Origin: Thermomonas haemolytica
Lineage (GTDB): Bacteria > Pseudomonadota > Gammaproteobacteria > Xanthomonadales > Xanthomonadaceae
Direction: 5' to 3'
Assembly: GCF_004346265.1 (NCBI RefSeq)
Contig: NZ_SMAP01000007.1
Span: 62,001-126,000 of the forward strand
DNA: 64,000 nucleotides
Below the pieces are notes generated by a model, which had not been told where the DNA came from, ran no database searches, and saw nothing but the letters and a program-made list of their open reading frames with translations. This document shows, piece by piece, positions 1 through 10,658 of this stretch. Position numbers and translations under genes: made by a program. Numbering within the stretch: the first letter of the stretch is position 1; every line of letters starts with the position of its first letter.

Positions 1-1131
1 GCCCAGCGCCTGCGCGGCCTGCTGGGCGAGGCCGACGTGCTGGGCCGCTTCGGCGGCGGCACCTTCGCGATCCTGTTGCCGTGCACGTCACCCGAGCCGG
101 AAGCCTGCGACACCTACGTCCCGCAGTTCGCCGAACGCGTGCGCCAGGCCCTGCGCGAACCGTTCTGGCTGGGCAGCCCGGTGCCGATCGCGATCACGGT
201 CAGCATCGGCTGGACCGAACTGCATCCGGGCACCGGCCACGCCGACACCGCGATCAAGGAAGCCGAGCTGGCGATGTACGCGGCCAAGGCGGCCGGACGC
301 GACCGCGTCACCCGCTTCGATCCGGCGATGGTGCAGAAGCTGGAGCGCCAGGAGGCGCTGGCCAACGACCTGTTGCGCGCGGTCGGCGGCGACATCGACG
401 GGCTCGACCTGCACTACCAACTGCAGATCGACCGCGAGGGCCGCGCGGTCGGCGCCGAGGCGCTGCTGCGCTTCACCCAGCCGGACGGCACCCGGGTCGG
501 CCCGGACACCTTCATCCCGCTGGCCGAGGAGAACGGGCTGATCCTGCCGCTGGGCGACTGGGTGCTGCAGCGCGCCTGCCAGCGGCTCGCGGCCTGGGCC
601 ACCCAGCCGCATACGCGCGGGCTGGCGCTGGCGATCAACGTCAGCGCGCGCCAGTTCGTGCAGCCGGGGTTCGTGGAGGACGTGGAGCGCGCGCTCGCCC
701 GCAGCGGCGCCGACCCGTCGCTGCTCAAGCTGGAGATCACCGAATCCACCCTGCTCGGCGACCTCGAGGGAGTGGCCGCCAAGCTGGCCCGGCTGCGCGC
801 GCTGGGCATCCACATCTCGCTGGACGATTTCGGCACCGGCTATTCCTCGCTGGCCTACCTGTCGCGGCTGCCGCTGGACCAGCTCAAGATCGACCGCACC
901 TTCGTCAGCCGCCTGCCCGAGGACGGCAACGACGCCACGGTGGCGCAGACCATCATCGGCATGGCCCGCGGGCTGTCGCTGGAGGTGATCGCCGAGGGCG
1001 TGGAGACCGCCGCCCAGCGCGATTTCCTGGTCGCGCACGGATGCGACGGTTTCCAGGGCTACCTGTTCGCGCGGCCGCTGCCGCTGGCCGACTTCGAACG
1101 CCTGCTGCAGGAGCACTACGCCCCGCACTGA
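1..1131 (+). CDS. C-terminal part of a GGDEF-EAL protein (likely c-di-GMP phosphodiesterase)
   Basis: The reading frame is open from the first base, so the true start lies outside the window. The first third is the end of a diguanylate-cyclase domain whose signature loop reads GGGTF (52-66) instead of GGDEF, so cyclase activity is unlikely. The rest is an EAL domain. The EAL motif (GAEALLRF, E codon at 457) is followed by the usual metal and catalytic set: INVSARQF, LEITES, LDDFGTGYSSL, LKIDRTFV, VIAEGVET and the FQGY ending. All these residues are intact, so this looks like an active enzyme hydrolysing c-di-GMP to pGpG, with the degenerate GGDEF part as a possible GTP-binding regulatory module. 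The N-terminal sensor domains are not visible. It is followed at close range by the flavoprotein gene on the same strand, with no obvious functional link. Confidence 0.93.
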   Translation, partial: AQRLRGLLGEADVLGRFGGGTFAILLPCTSPEPEACDTYVPQFAERVRQALREPFWLGSPVPIAITVSIGWTELHPGTGHADTAIKEAELAMYAAKAAGRDRVTRFDPAMVQKLERQEALANDLLRAVGGDIDGLDLHYQLQIDREGRAVGAEALLRFTQPDGTRVGPDTFIPLAEENGLILPLGDWVLQRACQRLAAWATQPHTRGLALAINVSARQFVQPGFVEDVERALARSGADPSLLKLEITESTLLGDLEGVAAKLARLRALGIHISLDDFGTGYSSLAYLSRLPLDQLKIDRTFVSRLPEDGNDATVAQTIIGMARGLSLEVIAEGVETAAQRDFLVAHGCDGFQGYLFARPLPLADFERLLQEHYAPH

Positions 1132-1204
1132 GCGCGCCGGCGCCGCCGCAAGCGGCTATCGTTGGCGGGACAATCGTCGGCGGGCCGCTGCGCCCGGGGG
1201 AAGC

Positions 1205-2812
1205 ATGGCATCGCTGCAGGCGGACGTGGTGGTGGTGGGCGGCGGGCTGGCCGGGATCGTGACCGCGCTGGAAGCGCTGCGCGCCGGGCAGCGGGTGGTG
1301 TTGCTGGACCGCGACACGCCGGAGCGCTTCGGCGGGCTGGCACGCTGGGCCTTTGGCGGGATGGCGCTGGTAGACACGCCGCTGCAGCGCCGGCGCCGGA
1401 TCCAGGATTCGCCCGAGCGCGCGTTCGCCGACTGGATGCGGTTCGGCGAACTCGACCCTGCCGATATCCACGCCGTGGCCTGGGCGCGGCATTACGTCGA
1501 ACGCTCGCGGCCGGATGTCTACGACTGGCTGCGCGCGCACGGCATCGGGTTCATGCCGGCGGTGAACTGGGTGGAACGCGGACGCGCCGGCGAGGGCAAC
1601 TCGGTGCCGCGCTACCATATCGTCTGGGGTACCGCGCTGGCGCTCACCCAGCGCATGATCGCCGCGCTGCGCGAGGCCGACAGCGGTGGCCGGCTGGCCC
1701 TGCTGCACCGCCACCGCGTGCTGGCGCTGGAGCAGGCCGGCGGGCGCATGGCCGGGGTGCAGGCAGTGGACGAGGCCAGCGGCGCCCCGGTGCAGGTCAC
1801 GGCCGCGGCGGTGGTGATCGCCAGCGGCGGCATCAATGGCGATCCCACCGAGCTGCGCCGCAACTGGCCGCCGGAGCGCCCGCTGCCGTCACGTTTTCTC
1901 AATGGCGCGCATCCGTATGCGGATGGCCGCCTGCACCATGCCGCCGCCGCGCTGGGCGCGCGCATCGTACGCGCCGGTGAGATGTGGAATTACGCCGCCG
2001 GCATCCCGCACCCATTCCCCCACTTTCCGGGCCACGGGCTGTCGCTGATCCCGTGCAAGTCGGCGCTATGGCTGGATGCCAGCGGCCGCCGCATCGGCCC
2101 GGAGCCGCTGGTGACCGGGTTCGACACCCATTGGCTGTGCCAGCAGGTGGCCGCGCAGCAACAGCCGTGGACCTGGCACCTGCTCAACCGGCGCATCGCG
2201 CTCAAGGAGTTCGCGATCTCCGGCGCCGAGCACAACCCACGCATCCGTGACAAGCAACTCCTGCGCTTCCTGCTGGACACCCTGCTGGGCAACCGCCGCC
2301 TGCTGGCACAGATGCAGCGCGAGAGCCCGCACTTCCTGGTGGCTGATACCCTGCCGGAGCTGGCCGAGCGGATGAACGCACTGACCTGCTCGCACGACAT
2401 CGACCCGGCCGTGTTGCAGGCCAGCGTCGATGCCTTCGACGCCCACTTCGCACCCGGCGCCGATCCTGCGGCCGATCTGCAAGTGCAGCGCATCCTGCAC
2501 GCACGCCAGTGGGGCCCGGATCGCCTGCGCACCTGCAAGCCCGCGCCATTGCAGGCCCCGGGCGCCGGGCCGTTCATCGCCATCCACACCCAGTTGATCA
2601 CCCGCAAGAGCCTGGGCGGGCTGCGCACCGACCTGCACAGCCGGGTGCTGGATGCCAACGGCGTGCCGATCCCGGGCCTGTACTGCGTGGGCGAGGCCGC
2701 CGGCTTCGGCGGCGGCGGCGCCTGCGGCAAGCGCTCGCTGGAGGGCACCTTCCTGCCCGGCTGCATCCTCACCGCGCGCGCCGCAGCCCGCGCCATCGCC
2801 ACCGGGCACTGA
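1205..2812 (+). CDS. FAD-binding dehydrogenase (fumarate reductase/ketosteroid dehydrogenase-like flavoprotein)
   Basis: A 535-residue flavoprotein of the fumarate reductase/succinate dehydrogenase flavoprotein superfamily, closest in layout to the KSTD-like FAD-binding dehydrogenases. The N-terminus has the Rossmann dinucleotide motif VVVGGGLAG, a mid-chain VVIASGGINGD segment, and the C-terminus has the family ending GLYCVGEAAGFGGGG with GKRSLEGTFLPG, which closes the FAD pocket. There is no signal peptide, so it is cytoplasmic. The ATG is preceded by GGGGGAAGC. The ThDP-enzyme gene starts 14 bases downstream on the same strand, so the two are probably co-transcribed and may act on the same metabolite, for example dehydrogenation followed by C-C bond cleavage or condensation. 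The substrate cannot be told from sequence. Confidence 0.88.
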   Translation: MASLQADVVVVGGGLAGIVTALEALRAGQRVVLLDRDTPERFGGLARWAFGGMALVDTPLQRRRRIQDSPERAFADWMRFGELDPADIHAVAWARHYVERSRPDVYDWLRAHGIGFMPAVNWVERGRAGEGNSVPRYHIVWGTALALTQRMIAALREADSGGRLALLHRHRVLALEQAGGRMAGVQAVDEASGAPVQVTAAAVVIASGGINGDPTELRRNWPPERPLPSRFLNGAHPYADGRLHHAAAALGARIVRAGEMWNYAAGIPHPFPHFPGHGLSLIPCKSALWLDASGRRIGPEPLVTGFDTHWLCQQVAAQQQPWTWHLLNRRIALKEFAISGAEHNPRIRDKQLLRFLLDTLLGNRRLLAQMQRESPHFLVADTLPELAERMNALTCSHDIDPAVLQASVDAFDAHFAPGADPAADLQVQRILHARQWGPDRLRTCKPAPLQAPGAGPFIAIHTQLITRKSLGGLRTDLHSRVLDANGVPIPGLYCVGEAAGFGGGGACGKRSLEGTFLPGCILTARAAARAIATGH

Positions 2813-2826
2813 ACGAGGTCCTCCGC

Positions 2827-4485
2827 ATGAACGGCGCCCACTCCCTGATCAAGACCCTGGCCGATGCCGGGATCGAGGTCTGCTTCAGCAATCCCGGCAC
2901 CAGCGAGATGCACTTCGTGGCCGCGCTGGATGCCGAGCCGCGCCTGCGCGCGGTGCTCACTCTGTTCGAAGGCGTGGCCACCGGCGCCGCCGACGGCTAT
3001 GCGCGGATGGCCGGCAAGCCCGCCGCCACCCTACTGCATCTGGGCTGCGGCCTCGGCAACGGCCTGGCCAACCTGCACAACGCGCGCAAGGGCAAGGTGC
3101 CGGTGCTGAACATCGTTGGCGACCATGCCACCTTCCATGTCCCGTTCGATGCCCAGCTGCAATCCGACATCGAAACCGTCGCGCGCAACGTCTCGCCCGG
3201 CTTCGTGCGCACCAGCGCCAGTACCGAGGCGCTGTGCCGGGACGCGGTGGAAGCGATCGCCGCCGCGCGCGGCCTGCCCGGCCAGGTGGCCACCCTGATC
3301 CTGCCGGCCGACGTGTCCTGGGGCGAAGGCGGTATGCCCTGCCCGCCCCCGGCGCCGCCGGCCCCGCAAGCGGCGGACGATGCCACCGTCGAGGCGATCG
3401 CCCGCGCGATCCGCGGCGGCGGCAAGACCGCCTTCCTGCTCGGCGGCCAGGCCCTGCGCGAACCGGCGCTGCTCGCGGCCGCGCGGATCGCCGCGCAATG
3501 CGACACGCACCTCTTCTGCGAGGTGTTCCCGACCCGGCTGGAACGCGGCGCCGGGCTGCCCACGCCCGAACGCATCGCCTACCTGGCCGAACTGGCGGGC
3601 GTGCAGCTGGCCGGCATCGACCACCTGGTGCTGGTGGATGCCAAATCGCCGGTTTCGTTCTTCGCCTATCCCGGCAAACCCAGCGACCTGGTGCCGGAAG
3701 GCTGCACCGTGCACACGCTGGCGACCCCGGCGCAGGATGCGGCGGCCAGCCTGGACAAGCTCGCCGCAGCGCTCGGCGCAGCACAGGCCGCGCCCGCGCT
3801 GCAGCCGGCCATGCGCCCCGCGCGGCCACGCGGCCGCCTGACCGCGGCCAAGGTGTGCAAGGCCGTCGGCCACCTGCTTCCGGAGCGCGCCATCCTTATC
3901 GACGAGGCGATCACCTCCGGCCTGCTGCTGGGGACGATGACCGCCGGCTGCCCGCGCCACGACCTGCTCACCCTCACCGGCGGCGCGATCGGCCAGGCGC
4001 TGCCGAACGCAGTCGGTGCGGCCATCGCCTGCCCCGACCGTCCGGTGCTGGCGCTGGTCGGCGACGGCAGCGCGATGTACACCCCGCAGGCGCTGTGGAC
4101 GATGGCGCGCGAGCGGCTGGATGTCACGGCGATCGTGTTCAACAACGCCAGCTATTCGGTGCTGAACGTCGAACTGGAACGGGTCGGGGCCGATGCCGCG
4201 CCCGGCCCCAAGGCGCGCTCGCAGCTCGCCCTGCGCGACCCGGTCTTGGATTTCTGCCGGTTGGCGCAGGGCATGGGCGTGCATGCCGCCCGCGCCGACA
4301 CCGCCGAGGCGTTTTGCAAGGCCCTGGAATACGCACTGGCAAACCCCGGCCCGCACCTGATCGAAGCCGTGGTGCCGGAAGCGCTGGGCGGGGCCAAACG
4401 CCGATTGCTGCCATGGCTGCTGCGCACCCTGCCCAGCCTGCCGCCTCCGCTGCGCCGAGCGCTGAAGCGCAGGATCGCGCCTTGA
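2827..4485 (+). CDS. Acetolactate synthase large subunit-like ThDP enzyme
   Basis: A 552-residue three-domain thiamine-diphosphate enzyme. The N-terminal pyrimidine-binding domain carries the proton-relay glutamate in LFEGVATGAADGYAR. The C-terminal domain has the ThDP/Mg signature, starting GDGSAMYTP and ending IVFNNASYSV at the expected spacing. Such proteins are usually labelled acetolactate synthase large subunit family, but no regulatory IlvN/IlvH subunit gene is near and it sits with a flavoprotein, so a role in branched-chain amino acid synthesis is doubtful; a decarboxylase/lyase of the benzoylformate or benzaldehyde lyase type is equally possible. The ATG follows the flavoprotein stop by 14 bases with GAGGTCCTCCGC in front. 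The reading frame is open far upstream, but that part is a shadow of the previous gene. Confidence 0.88.
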   Translation: MNGAHSLIKTLADAGIEVCFSNPGTSEMHFVAALDAEPRLRAVLTLFEGVATGAADGYARMAGKPAATLLHLGCGLGNGLANLHNARKGKVPVLNIVGDHATFHVPFDAQLQSDIETVARNVSPGFVRTSASTEALCRDAVEAIAAARGLPGQVATLILPADVSWGEGGMPCPPPAPPAPQAADDATVEAIARAIRGGGKTAFLLGGQALREPALLAAARIAAQCDTHLFCEVFPTRLERGAGLPTPERIAYLAELAGVQLAGIDHLVLVDAKSPVSFFAYPGKPSDLVPEGCTVHTLATPAQDAAASLDKLAAALGAAQAAPALQPAMRPARPRGRLTAAKVCKAVGHLLPERAILIDEAITSGLLLGTMTAGCPRHDLLTLTGGAIGQALPNAVGAAIACPDRPVLALVGDGSAMYTPQALWTMARERLDVTAIVFNNASYSVLNVELERVGADAAPGPKARSQLALRDPVLDFCRLAQGMGVHAARADTAEAFCKALEYALANPGPHLIEAVVPEALGGAKRRLLPWLLRTLPSLPPPLRRALKRRIAP

Positions 4486-4787
4486 TCGACGCACGGCGCG
4501 CGGTGCGCCTGACCGAGATTCCCGCTCGCGGGGCGCCGGCATCTCGTGTTCGCGGGGAGCGTGTTCCTTTCGTTCGCGACCAACCCGAGGCGCCCGTTCG
4601 TGGTGCGCCTATCGAACCATGAACGGGCGCCAGTGCCTGAGTCACCCGCAATCAGGCCCGCAGTCCGCCGCCGTTCGCGCAGATGACAAAAAGCGCGGCA
4701 CGTCCCTGTGCCGCCGGTGGAGCCGCGTCCTGCGCCACCACCTCAACCCCGCGGGGAAAGCACTCACCCCAACCATCCAGGCTGGGG
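4486..4787. other. Intergenic region between convergent genes, with repeated GGGCGCC boxes
   Basis: No coding sequence is supported here. The stretch contains three copies of GGGCGCC or its complement (4531, 4589, 4625), a strong inverted repeat listed separately, and near 4766-4788 a short hairpin (ACCCC...GGGGT arms) just after the hutD stop that could end the minus-strand comEA-hutD transcript. It has no T-tract. Confidence 0.5.
4589..4631. repeat. 16-bp inverted repeat, terminator-like hairpin
   Basis: The arms GGCGCCCGTTCGTGGT (4589-4604) and ACCATGAACGGGCGCC (4616-4631) pair along their full length with one G-U wobble and an 11-base loop. It lies about 100 bases after the ThDP-enzyme stop. 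No T-run follows, so it may be a stabilising 3' hairpin or a REP-type element rather than an intrinsic terminator. Confidence 0.7.
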
Positions 4788-5435
4788 TCAGTCCTCGCCG
4801 ATCCGGGTGATCCTCGCCAGCAAGGCGGCCCCGTGGCCTTCCAAGGGCAGCCGGGTTGGCAGTTCGCTGCCTTCCAGCAGCACGCTGTCGCCCGCGACCA
4901 GTGCGCCGCCGGGCACGCCATCGCCGGCCACCTGCGCAGTGCCCTCCAGCAGGTGCAGCAGCCAGGTTTCGCGCCTGCCCGCGAACAGCACCATCGTGCC
5001 GGCCAGCGGGCGGTGCCAGAGCTGCACATCGATGCGGCCGCGCTTCCAGATCAGGCCGAAGTCGCGGCAGGGCCCGCCCAGCAGCTCGGCACGCAGCGGC
5101 CGGTCGCCGGAAAACCGCAGCATCCCGTGCGGCGGGCGCAATTCCTGGCTGCGGCCATCCTCGAACTGCAGGCGCAGGCCATCGCCTTGCAGCAGGACCA
5201 GCAGCCGCTCCATCCCCGGAAATGCGGAGAACGGGGCGTCCTGGTCGATCTCCGCCAGCGACAGCCGCCAGTCCCAGTCCTCGCAGTCCGGCATCCGCAG
5301 CACTTCCGAGGTCCAGCCGGCCCCGTTCTTCCAGCGCATGCGGCGGTAATCGGCCGCACGCAGGATGCGCACGCCGCACGGCGGGGCGTCCTGCCCCGCC
5401 GTCGCGGTATCGCCGCAGGTGCAATCGGCACTCAC
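4788..5435 (-). CDS. hutD: HutD/Ves family protein
   Basis: A 215-residue cupin-like protein of the HutD/Ves family, recognised from the N-terminal block MRWKNGAGWTSEV, the WRLSLAEIDQDAPFS segment and the later PHGMLRFSGD. HutD proteins often accompany histidine-utilisation genes and are thought to bind formyl-glutamate-type ligands or to act as regulators, but no other hut gene is in the window. The start codon is GTG (5435-5433) in a GTGA overlap with the comEA stop, which implies translational coupling. No signal peptide or membrane segment is seen. The N-terminal 20 residues contain two cysteines and are less conserved, so an internal start is possible. Confidence 0.85.
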   Translation of the reverse strand: MSADCTCGDTATAGQDAPPCGVRILRAADYRRMRWKNGAGWTSEVLRMPDCEDWDWRLSLAEIDQDAPFSAFPGMERLLVLLQGDGLRLQFEDGRSQELRPPHGMLRFSGDRPLRAELLGGPCRDFGLIWKRGRIDVQLWHRPLAGTMVLFAGRRETWLLHLLEGTAQVAGDGVPGGALVAGDSVLLEGSELPTRLPLEGHGAALLARITRIGED

Positions 5436-5791
5436 CGACGCACCACCTGCACGGGCTTGGTCGCCGCCTTGACGACCGGCTTGGCGCTAGCCTGCTGGGC
5501 CGCCGGGGCCAGCGGACGCGCGCCACCGACCGAGATGCGGTCGCGGTTCTTCTCCACCGTCTTCAGGCCGATGCCCTTGACCATCGCCAGCTGCTCGGGG
5601 CTGCGGAAGGCGCCATTGGCTTTGCGGTAATCGACGATCGCCTGGGCCTTGGCCGGCCCGATGTTGACCAGCACCCGCTCCAGGGTGGCGGCGTCGGCGG
5701 TGTTGATGTTGACGGTCTCGCTGGCGAGCGCGCTGCCGGCCAGCGCGAAGAACAGGACCAGCGAGGACAGCAGGGTGGACAGGATTTTCAT
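5432..5791 (-). CDS. comEA: ComEA-family helix-hairpin-helix DNA-binding protein
   Basis: A 119-residue protein with an N-terminal signal peptide (MKILSTLLSSLVLFFALAG, cleavage near ALAS) followed by the ComEA double helix-hairpin-helix region: VNINTADAATLERVL, then GPAKAQAIVDYRK and MVKGIGLKTVEKNRDRI. ComEA binds incoming double-stranded DNA in the periplasm during natural transformation. Short soluble versions like this one are the common form in gammaproteobacteria. The C-terminal 30 residues are Ala/Lys/Val-rich and disordered. AAGGAG lies seven bases before the ATG. It shares a 4-base overlap with hutD downstream and is divergent from the M20 peptidase gene. No other competence gene is visible here. 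Confidence 0.92.
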   Translation of the reverse strand: MKILSTLLSSLVLFFALAGSALASETVNINTADAATLERVLVNIGPAKAQAIVDYRKANGAFRSPEQLAMVKGIGLKTVEKNRDRISVGGARPLAPAAQQASAKPVVKAATKPVQVVRR

Positions 5792-5982
5792 GGCAGTCTC
5801 CTTGGGTTGTGGGCTTCCGTGCCGGAGCGCGTGCGGCGTCCCGGTGTGCGCAGGTTGCGCCGCAGGACGGGGACGAGCCTATCGGGCGGCATCCCGGCGC
5901 GCGTCGGAGGTTTTCCGAGCCTCGGGGTAGGAAAAATCTGATCCGCAACCGCCGCTCACGCCGGCTTGCCCACCCCGGGGCG

Positions 5983-5988
5983 TACAAT
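5983..5988 (+). promoter_or_regulatory. Candidate -10 box (TACAAT) of the M20 peptidase gene
   Basis: TACAAT lies 33 bases before the ATG in otherwise GC-rich DNA. No convincing -35 box is seen at 16-18 bases. Similar TACAAT or TACACT boxes precede mutS, the tRNA and deaD in this window. Confidence 0.45.
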
Positions 5989-6021
5989 CCGGAAGTTGCT
6001 TTCATTGCGAGTAAATCCCCC

Positions 6022-7530
6022 ATGCACACCCCCCACTTCGATGCCGCCGGCGTGCGCGAGTTCGTCGCCCGCAAATGGGACGAGGAGATCGTCCCGCAGC
6101 TGGTCGAATACATCCGCATCCCCAACAAATCGCCGATGTTCGACGCCGACTGGGTGAAGAACGGCCACATGGATCGCGCCGTGGCGCTGATGGAATCCTG
6201 GGCCAGGGCGCAGCCGATCCTGGGGATGCAGGTCGAAGTGGTGCGGCTGGAAGGCCGCACGCCACTGATTTTCATCGACATCCCGGCTGCCAACGGCGGG
6301 CGCGACGACGATTGCGTGCTGCTCTATGGCCACCTCGACAAGCAACCGGAGATGACCGGCTGGGATGCCGACAAGGGCCCGTGGATCCCGGTGCTGCAGG
6401 GCGACCGCCTGTACGGCCGCGGCGGCGCCGACGATGGCTATGCGATCTACGGCTCGCTGGCGGCGATCATGGCGTTGCAGGCGCAGCGCGCCGCCCACGC
6501 GCGCTGCGTGGTGCTGATCGAGGCCTGCGAGGAATCCGGCAGCTACGACCTGCCCTACTACGTGGACCACCTGGCCGAGCGCATCGGCAAGCCCTCGCTG
6601 GTGGTGTGCCTGGATTCCGGCTGCGGCAACTACGAGCAGCTCTGGTGCACCACCTCGCTGCGCGGGCTGGCCGGCGGCAACCTCACCGTGAAGGTGCTCT
6701 CGGAAGGCGTGCATTCCGGCGATGCCTCCGGGATCGTGCCTTCCAGCTTCCGCATCATCCGCGACCTGCTCTCGCGCATCGAGGACGAGGACACCGGCCG
6801 CATCCTGCTCGACGGGCTGTACGTGGAGATCCCGGCCGAACGCCGCGCGCAGGCGCAGAAGGTGGCCGAGGTGCTGGGCAGCGAGGTGTACGACAAGTTC
6901 CCGCTGCTGTCCGGCATGGTGCCGATGAGCGACGACCTGGCCGAGCTGGTGCTCAACCGCACCTGGCGCCCGGCACTGTCGATCACCGGCGTGGACGGCA
7001 TCCCGCCGCTGGATTCGGCGGGCAACGTGCTGCGCCCCTACACCGCGCTCAAGCTCAGCCTGCGCCTGCCGCCCACGCTGGACGGCAAGCGCGCCGGCGA
7101 GCTGCTGCAGGACGCGCTGCTGCGCGATCCGCCGTACGGTGCGCACGTCAGCCTGACCCTGGAGAAGGCCAGCAGCGGCTGGAACGCACCGGCGCTGGCG
7201 CCGTGGCTGGAAGCCGCCATCGAGCAGTCCAGCCAGGACTTCTTCGGCAAGCCGGCGATGTACATGGGCGAAGGCGGCACCATCCCGTTCATGGGCATGC
7301 TCGGCGAGAAGTTCCCGGGCGCGCAGTTCATGATCACCGGCGTGCTGGGCCCGCATTCCAACGCGCATGGCCCGAACGAGTTCCTGCACATCCCGATGGG
7401 CAAGGCGGTCACCGCCTGCGTGGCGCGGGTGGTCTCCGAGCACCACGCGGCCAGCCTGCGCGGCGAAACCACCGGCGTGGCCGCCAACCCGGGCAATTCC
7501 TACGCCGATACCCACCGCGCCTGCTGCTGA
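6022..7530 (+). CDS. M20 family metallopeptidase (dipeptidase/aminoacylase type)
   Basis: A 502-residue zinc hydrolase of the M20/M28 superfamily. The metal-site motifs are in order: [10 protein letters not shown] (His and catalytic Asp), [11 protein letters not shown] (bridging Asp), EACEESGS (catalytic Glu pair), an Asp in [10 protein letters not shown] and a C-terminal HSNAHGPNE. The length and an inserted lid domain match the cytoplasmic dipeptidase branch of the family. The open frame extends upstream to 5809, but the ATG at 6022 fits the family N-terminus (a [20 protein letters not shown]-type helix) and lies just after a TACAAT promoter element. It is divergent from comEA and upstream of mutS on the same strand, with a hairpin between them. 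Confidence 0.9.
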   Translation: MHTPHFDAAGVREFVARKWDEEIVPQLVEYIRIPNKSPMFDADWVKNGHMDRAVALMESWARAQPILGMQVEVVRLEGRTPLIFIDIPAANGGRDDDCVLLYGHLDKQPEMTGWDADKGPWIPVLQGDRLYGRGGADDGYAIYGSLAAIMALQAQRAAHARCVVLIEACEESGSYDLPYYVDHLAERIGKPSLVVCLDSGCGNYEQLWCTTSLRGLAGGNLTVKVLSEGVHSGDASGIVPSSFRIIRDLLSRIEDEDTGRILLDGLYVEIPAERRAQAQKVAEVLGSEVYDKFPLLSGMVPMSDDLAELVLNRTWRPALSITGVDGIPPLDSAGNVLRPYTALKLSLRLPPTLDGKRAGELLQDALLRDPPYGAHVSLTLEKASSGWNAPALAPWLEAAIEQSSQDFFGKPAMYMGEGGTIPFMGMLGEKFPGAQFMITGVLGPHSNAHGPNEFLHIPMGKAVTACVARVVSEHHAASLRGETTGVAANPGNSYADTHRACC

Positions 7531-7540
7531 TCGATCACGC

Positions 7541-7560
7541 CCGCCGCGCTCGCGCGGCGG
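7541..7560 (+). terminator. GC-rich hairpin after the M20 peptidase gene
   Basis: The arms CCGCCGCGC and GCGCGGCGG meet across a 2-base centre, 10 bases after the stop codon. There is no U-run, so termination is only a possibility. Confidence 0.35.
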
Positions 7561-7584
7561 CGCCCTCCCGCGGCGACATCCTTC

Positions 7585-7590
7585 TACAAT
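7585..7590 (+). promoter_or_regulatory. Candidate -10 box (TACAAT) of mutS
   Basis: TACAAT lies 62 bases before the mutS ATG and after the hairpin that follows the peptidase gene, which argues for an independent mutS promoter. No clear -35 box is seen. Confidence 0.4.
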
Positions 7591-7652
7591 CAGGCTTCAA
7601 CCATCAGGCCACGGCATGCGACGCCTCGCCTGCCGCTCGTCCGTGCCCACCC

Positions 7653-10271
<2,619 letters not shown>

Positions 10272-10325
10272 CCACGCGCGGAGGCACGCGCCCGCCGCAT
10301 ACCGCGATGCCATCGCAAATAAACC

Positions 10326-10354
10326 TTGCGCGATCCGGCATCGGTCATTACAAT
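10326..10354 (+). promoter_or_regulatory. Sigma-70 promoter of the initiator tRNA
   Basis: TTGCGC (10326-10331), a 17-base spacer and TACAAT (10349-10354) are followed by a GC-rich discriminator (gcgcgac) before the tRNA. A GC discriminator is typical of stable-RNA promoters under stringent control. Confidence 0.7.
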
Positions 10355-10366
10355 GCGCGACTCTGC

Positions 10367-10443
10367 TGCGGGGTGGAGCAGTCTGGCAGCTCGTCGGGCT
10401 CATAACCCGAAGGTCGCAGGTTCAAATCCTGCCCCCGCTACCA
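10367..10443 (+). tRNA. Initiator tRNA-fMet (anticodon CAT), CCA encoded
   Basis: The sequence folds into a complete 77-base cloverleaf with anticodon CAT at the centre of a stem containing the three consecutive G-C pairs typical of initiator tRNAs, an A11-U24 pair in the D stem, and an unpaired 1-72 position (U opposite U). The acceptor GCGGGG/CCCCGC, T stem GCAGG/CCTGC, T loop TTCAAAT and the 3' CCA are all present. The 1-72 mismatch allows formylation and keeps the tRNA away from elongation. It has its own promoter and is followed at once by an intrinsic terminator. mutS lies upstream and the end of the nuo operon lies downstream on the other strand. Confidence 0.97.
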
Positions 10444-10449
10444 CATTCA

Positions 10450-10500
10450 GCACGAACGAAACGGCGATCCGGGCAACCGCATCGCCGTTTTCGTTTGTGC
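10450..10500 (+). terminator. Intrinsic terminator of the tRNA gene
   Basis: A nearly perfect 19-base stem (arms 10450-10468 and 10481-10500, with one bulged T and one G-U wobble) encloses a 12-base loop and starts seven bases after the CCA end. Confidence 0.75.
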
Positions 10501-10596
10501 TTTCGCGCCGTTCGCCGCATCGCCACCGGCGTCCCGGCGTCCGGCGTCTCAGCGCCCGCCTTCAGGCGAGCACGGCATCGTGATTTGCATCGCCGC

Positions 10597-10627
10597 AAAA
10601 CGCACGGGGCGCACCGAAGTGCGCCCC
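10597..10627 (-). terminator. Intrinsic terminator of the nuo operon
   Basis: Read on the minus strand, GGGGCGCAC-TTCG-GTGCGCCCC forms a 9-bp stem closed by a very stable UUCG tetraloop, followed after five bases by TTTT. It lies about 30 bases after the nuoN stop. Confidence 0.8.
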
Positions 10628-10658
10628 GCGGTCGATCCAGGAAAGGCCTGACGCGCTG

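Noticed and set aside
6075-7652. In-frame extension of the mutS reading frame by more than 500 codons
   Set aside because: It lies on the M20 peptidase gene in another phase. The MutS N-terminus conserved in the family begins after the ATG at 7653, and a promoter-like box lies between the genes.
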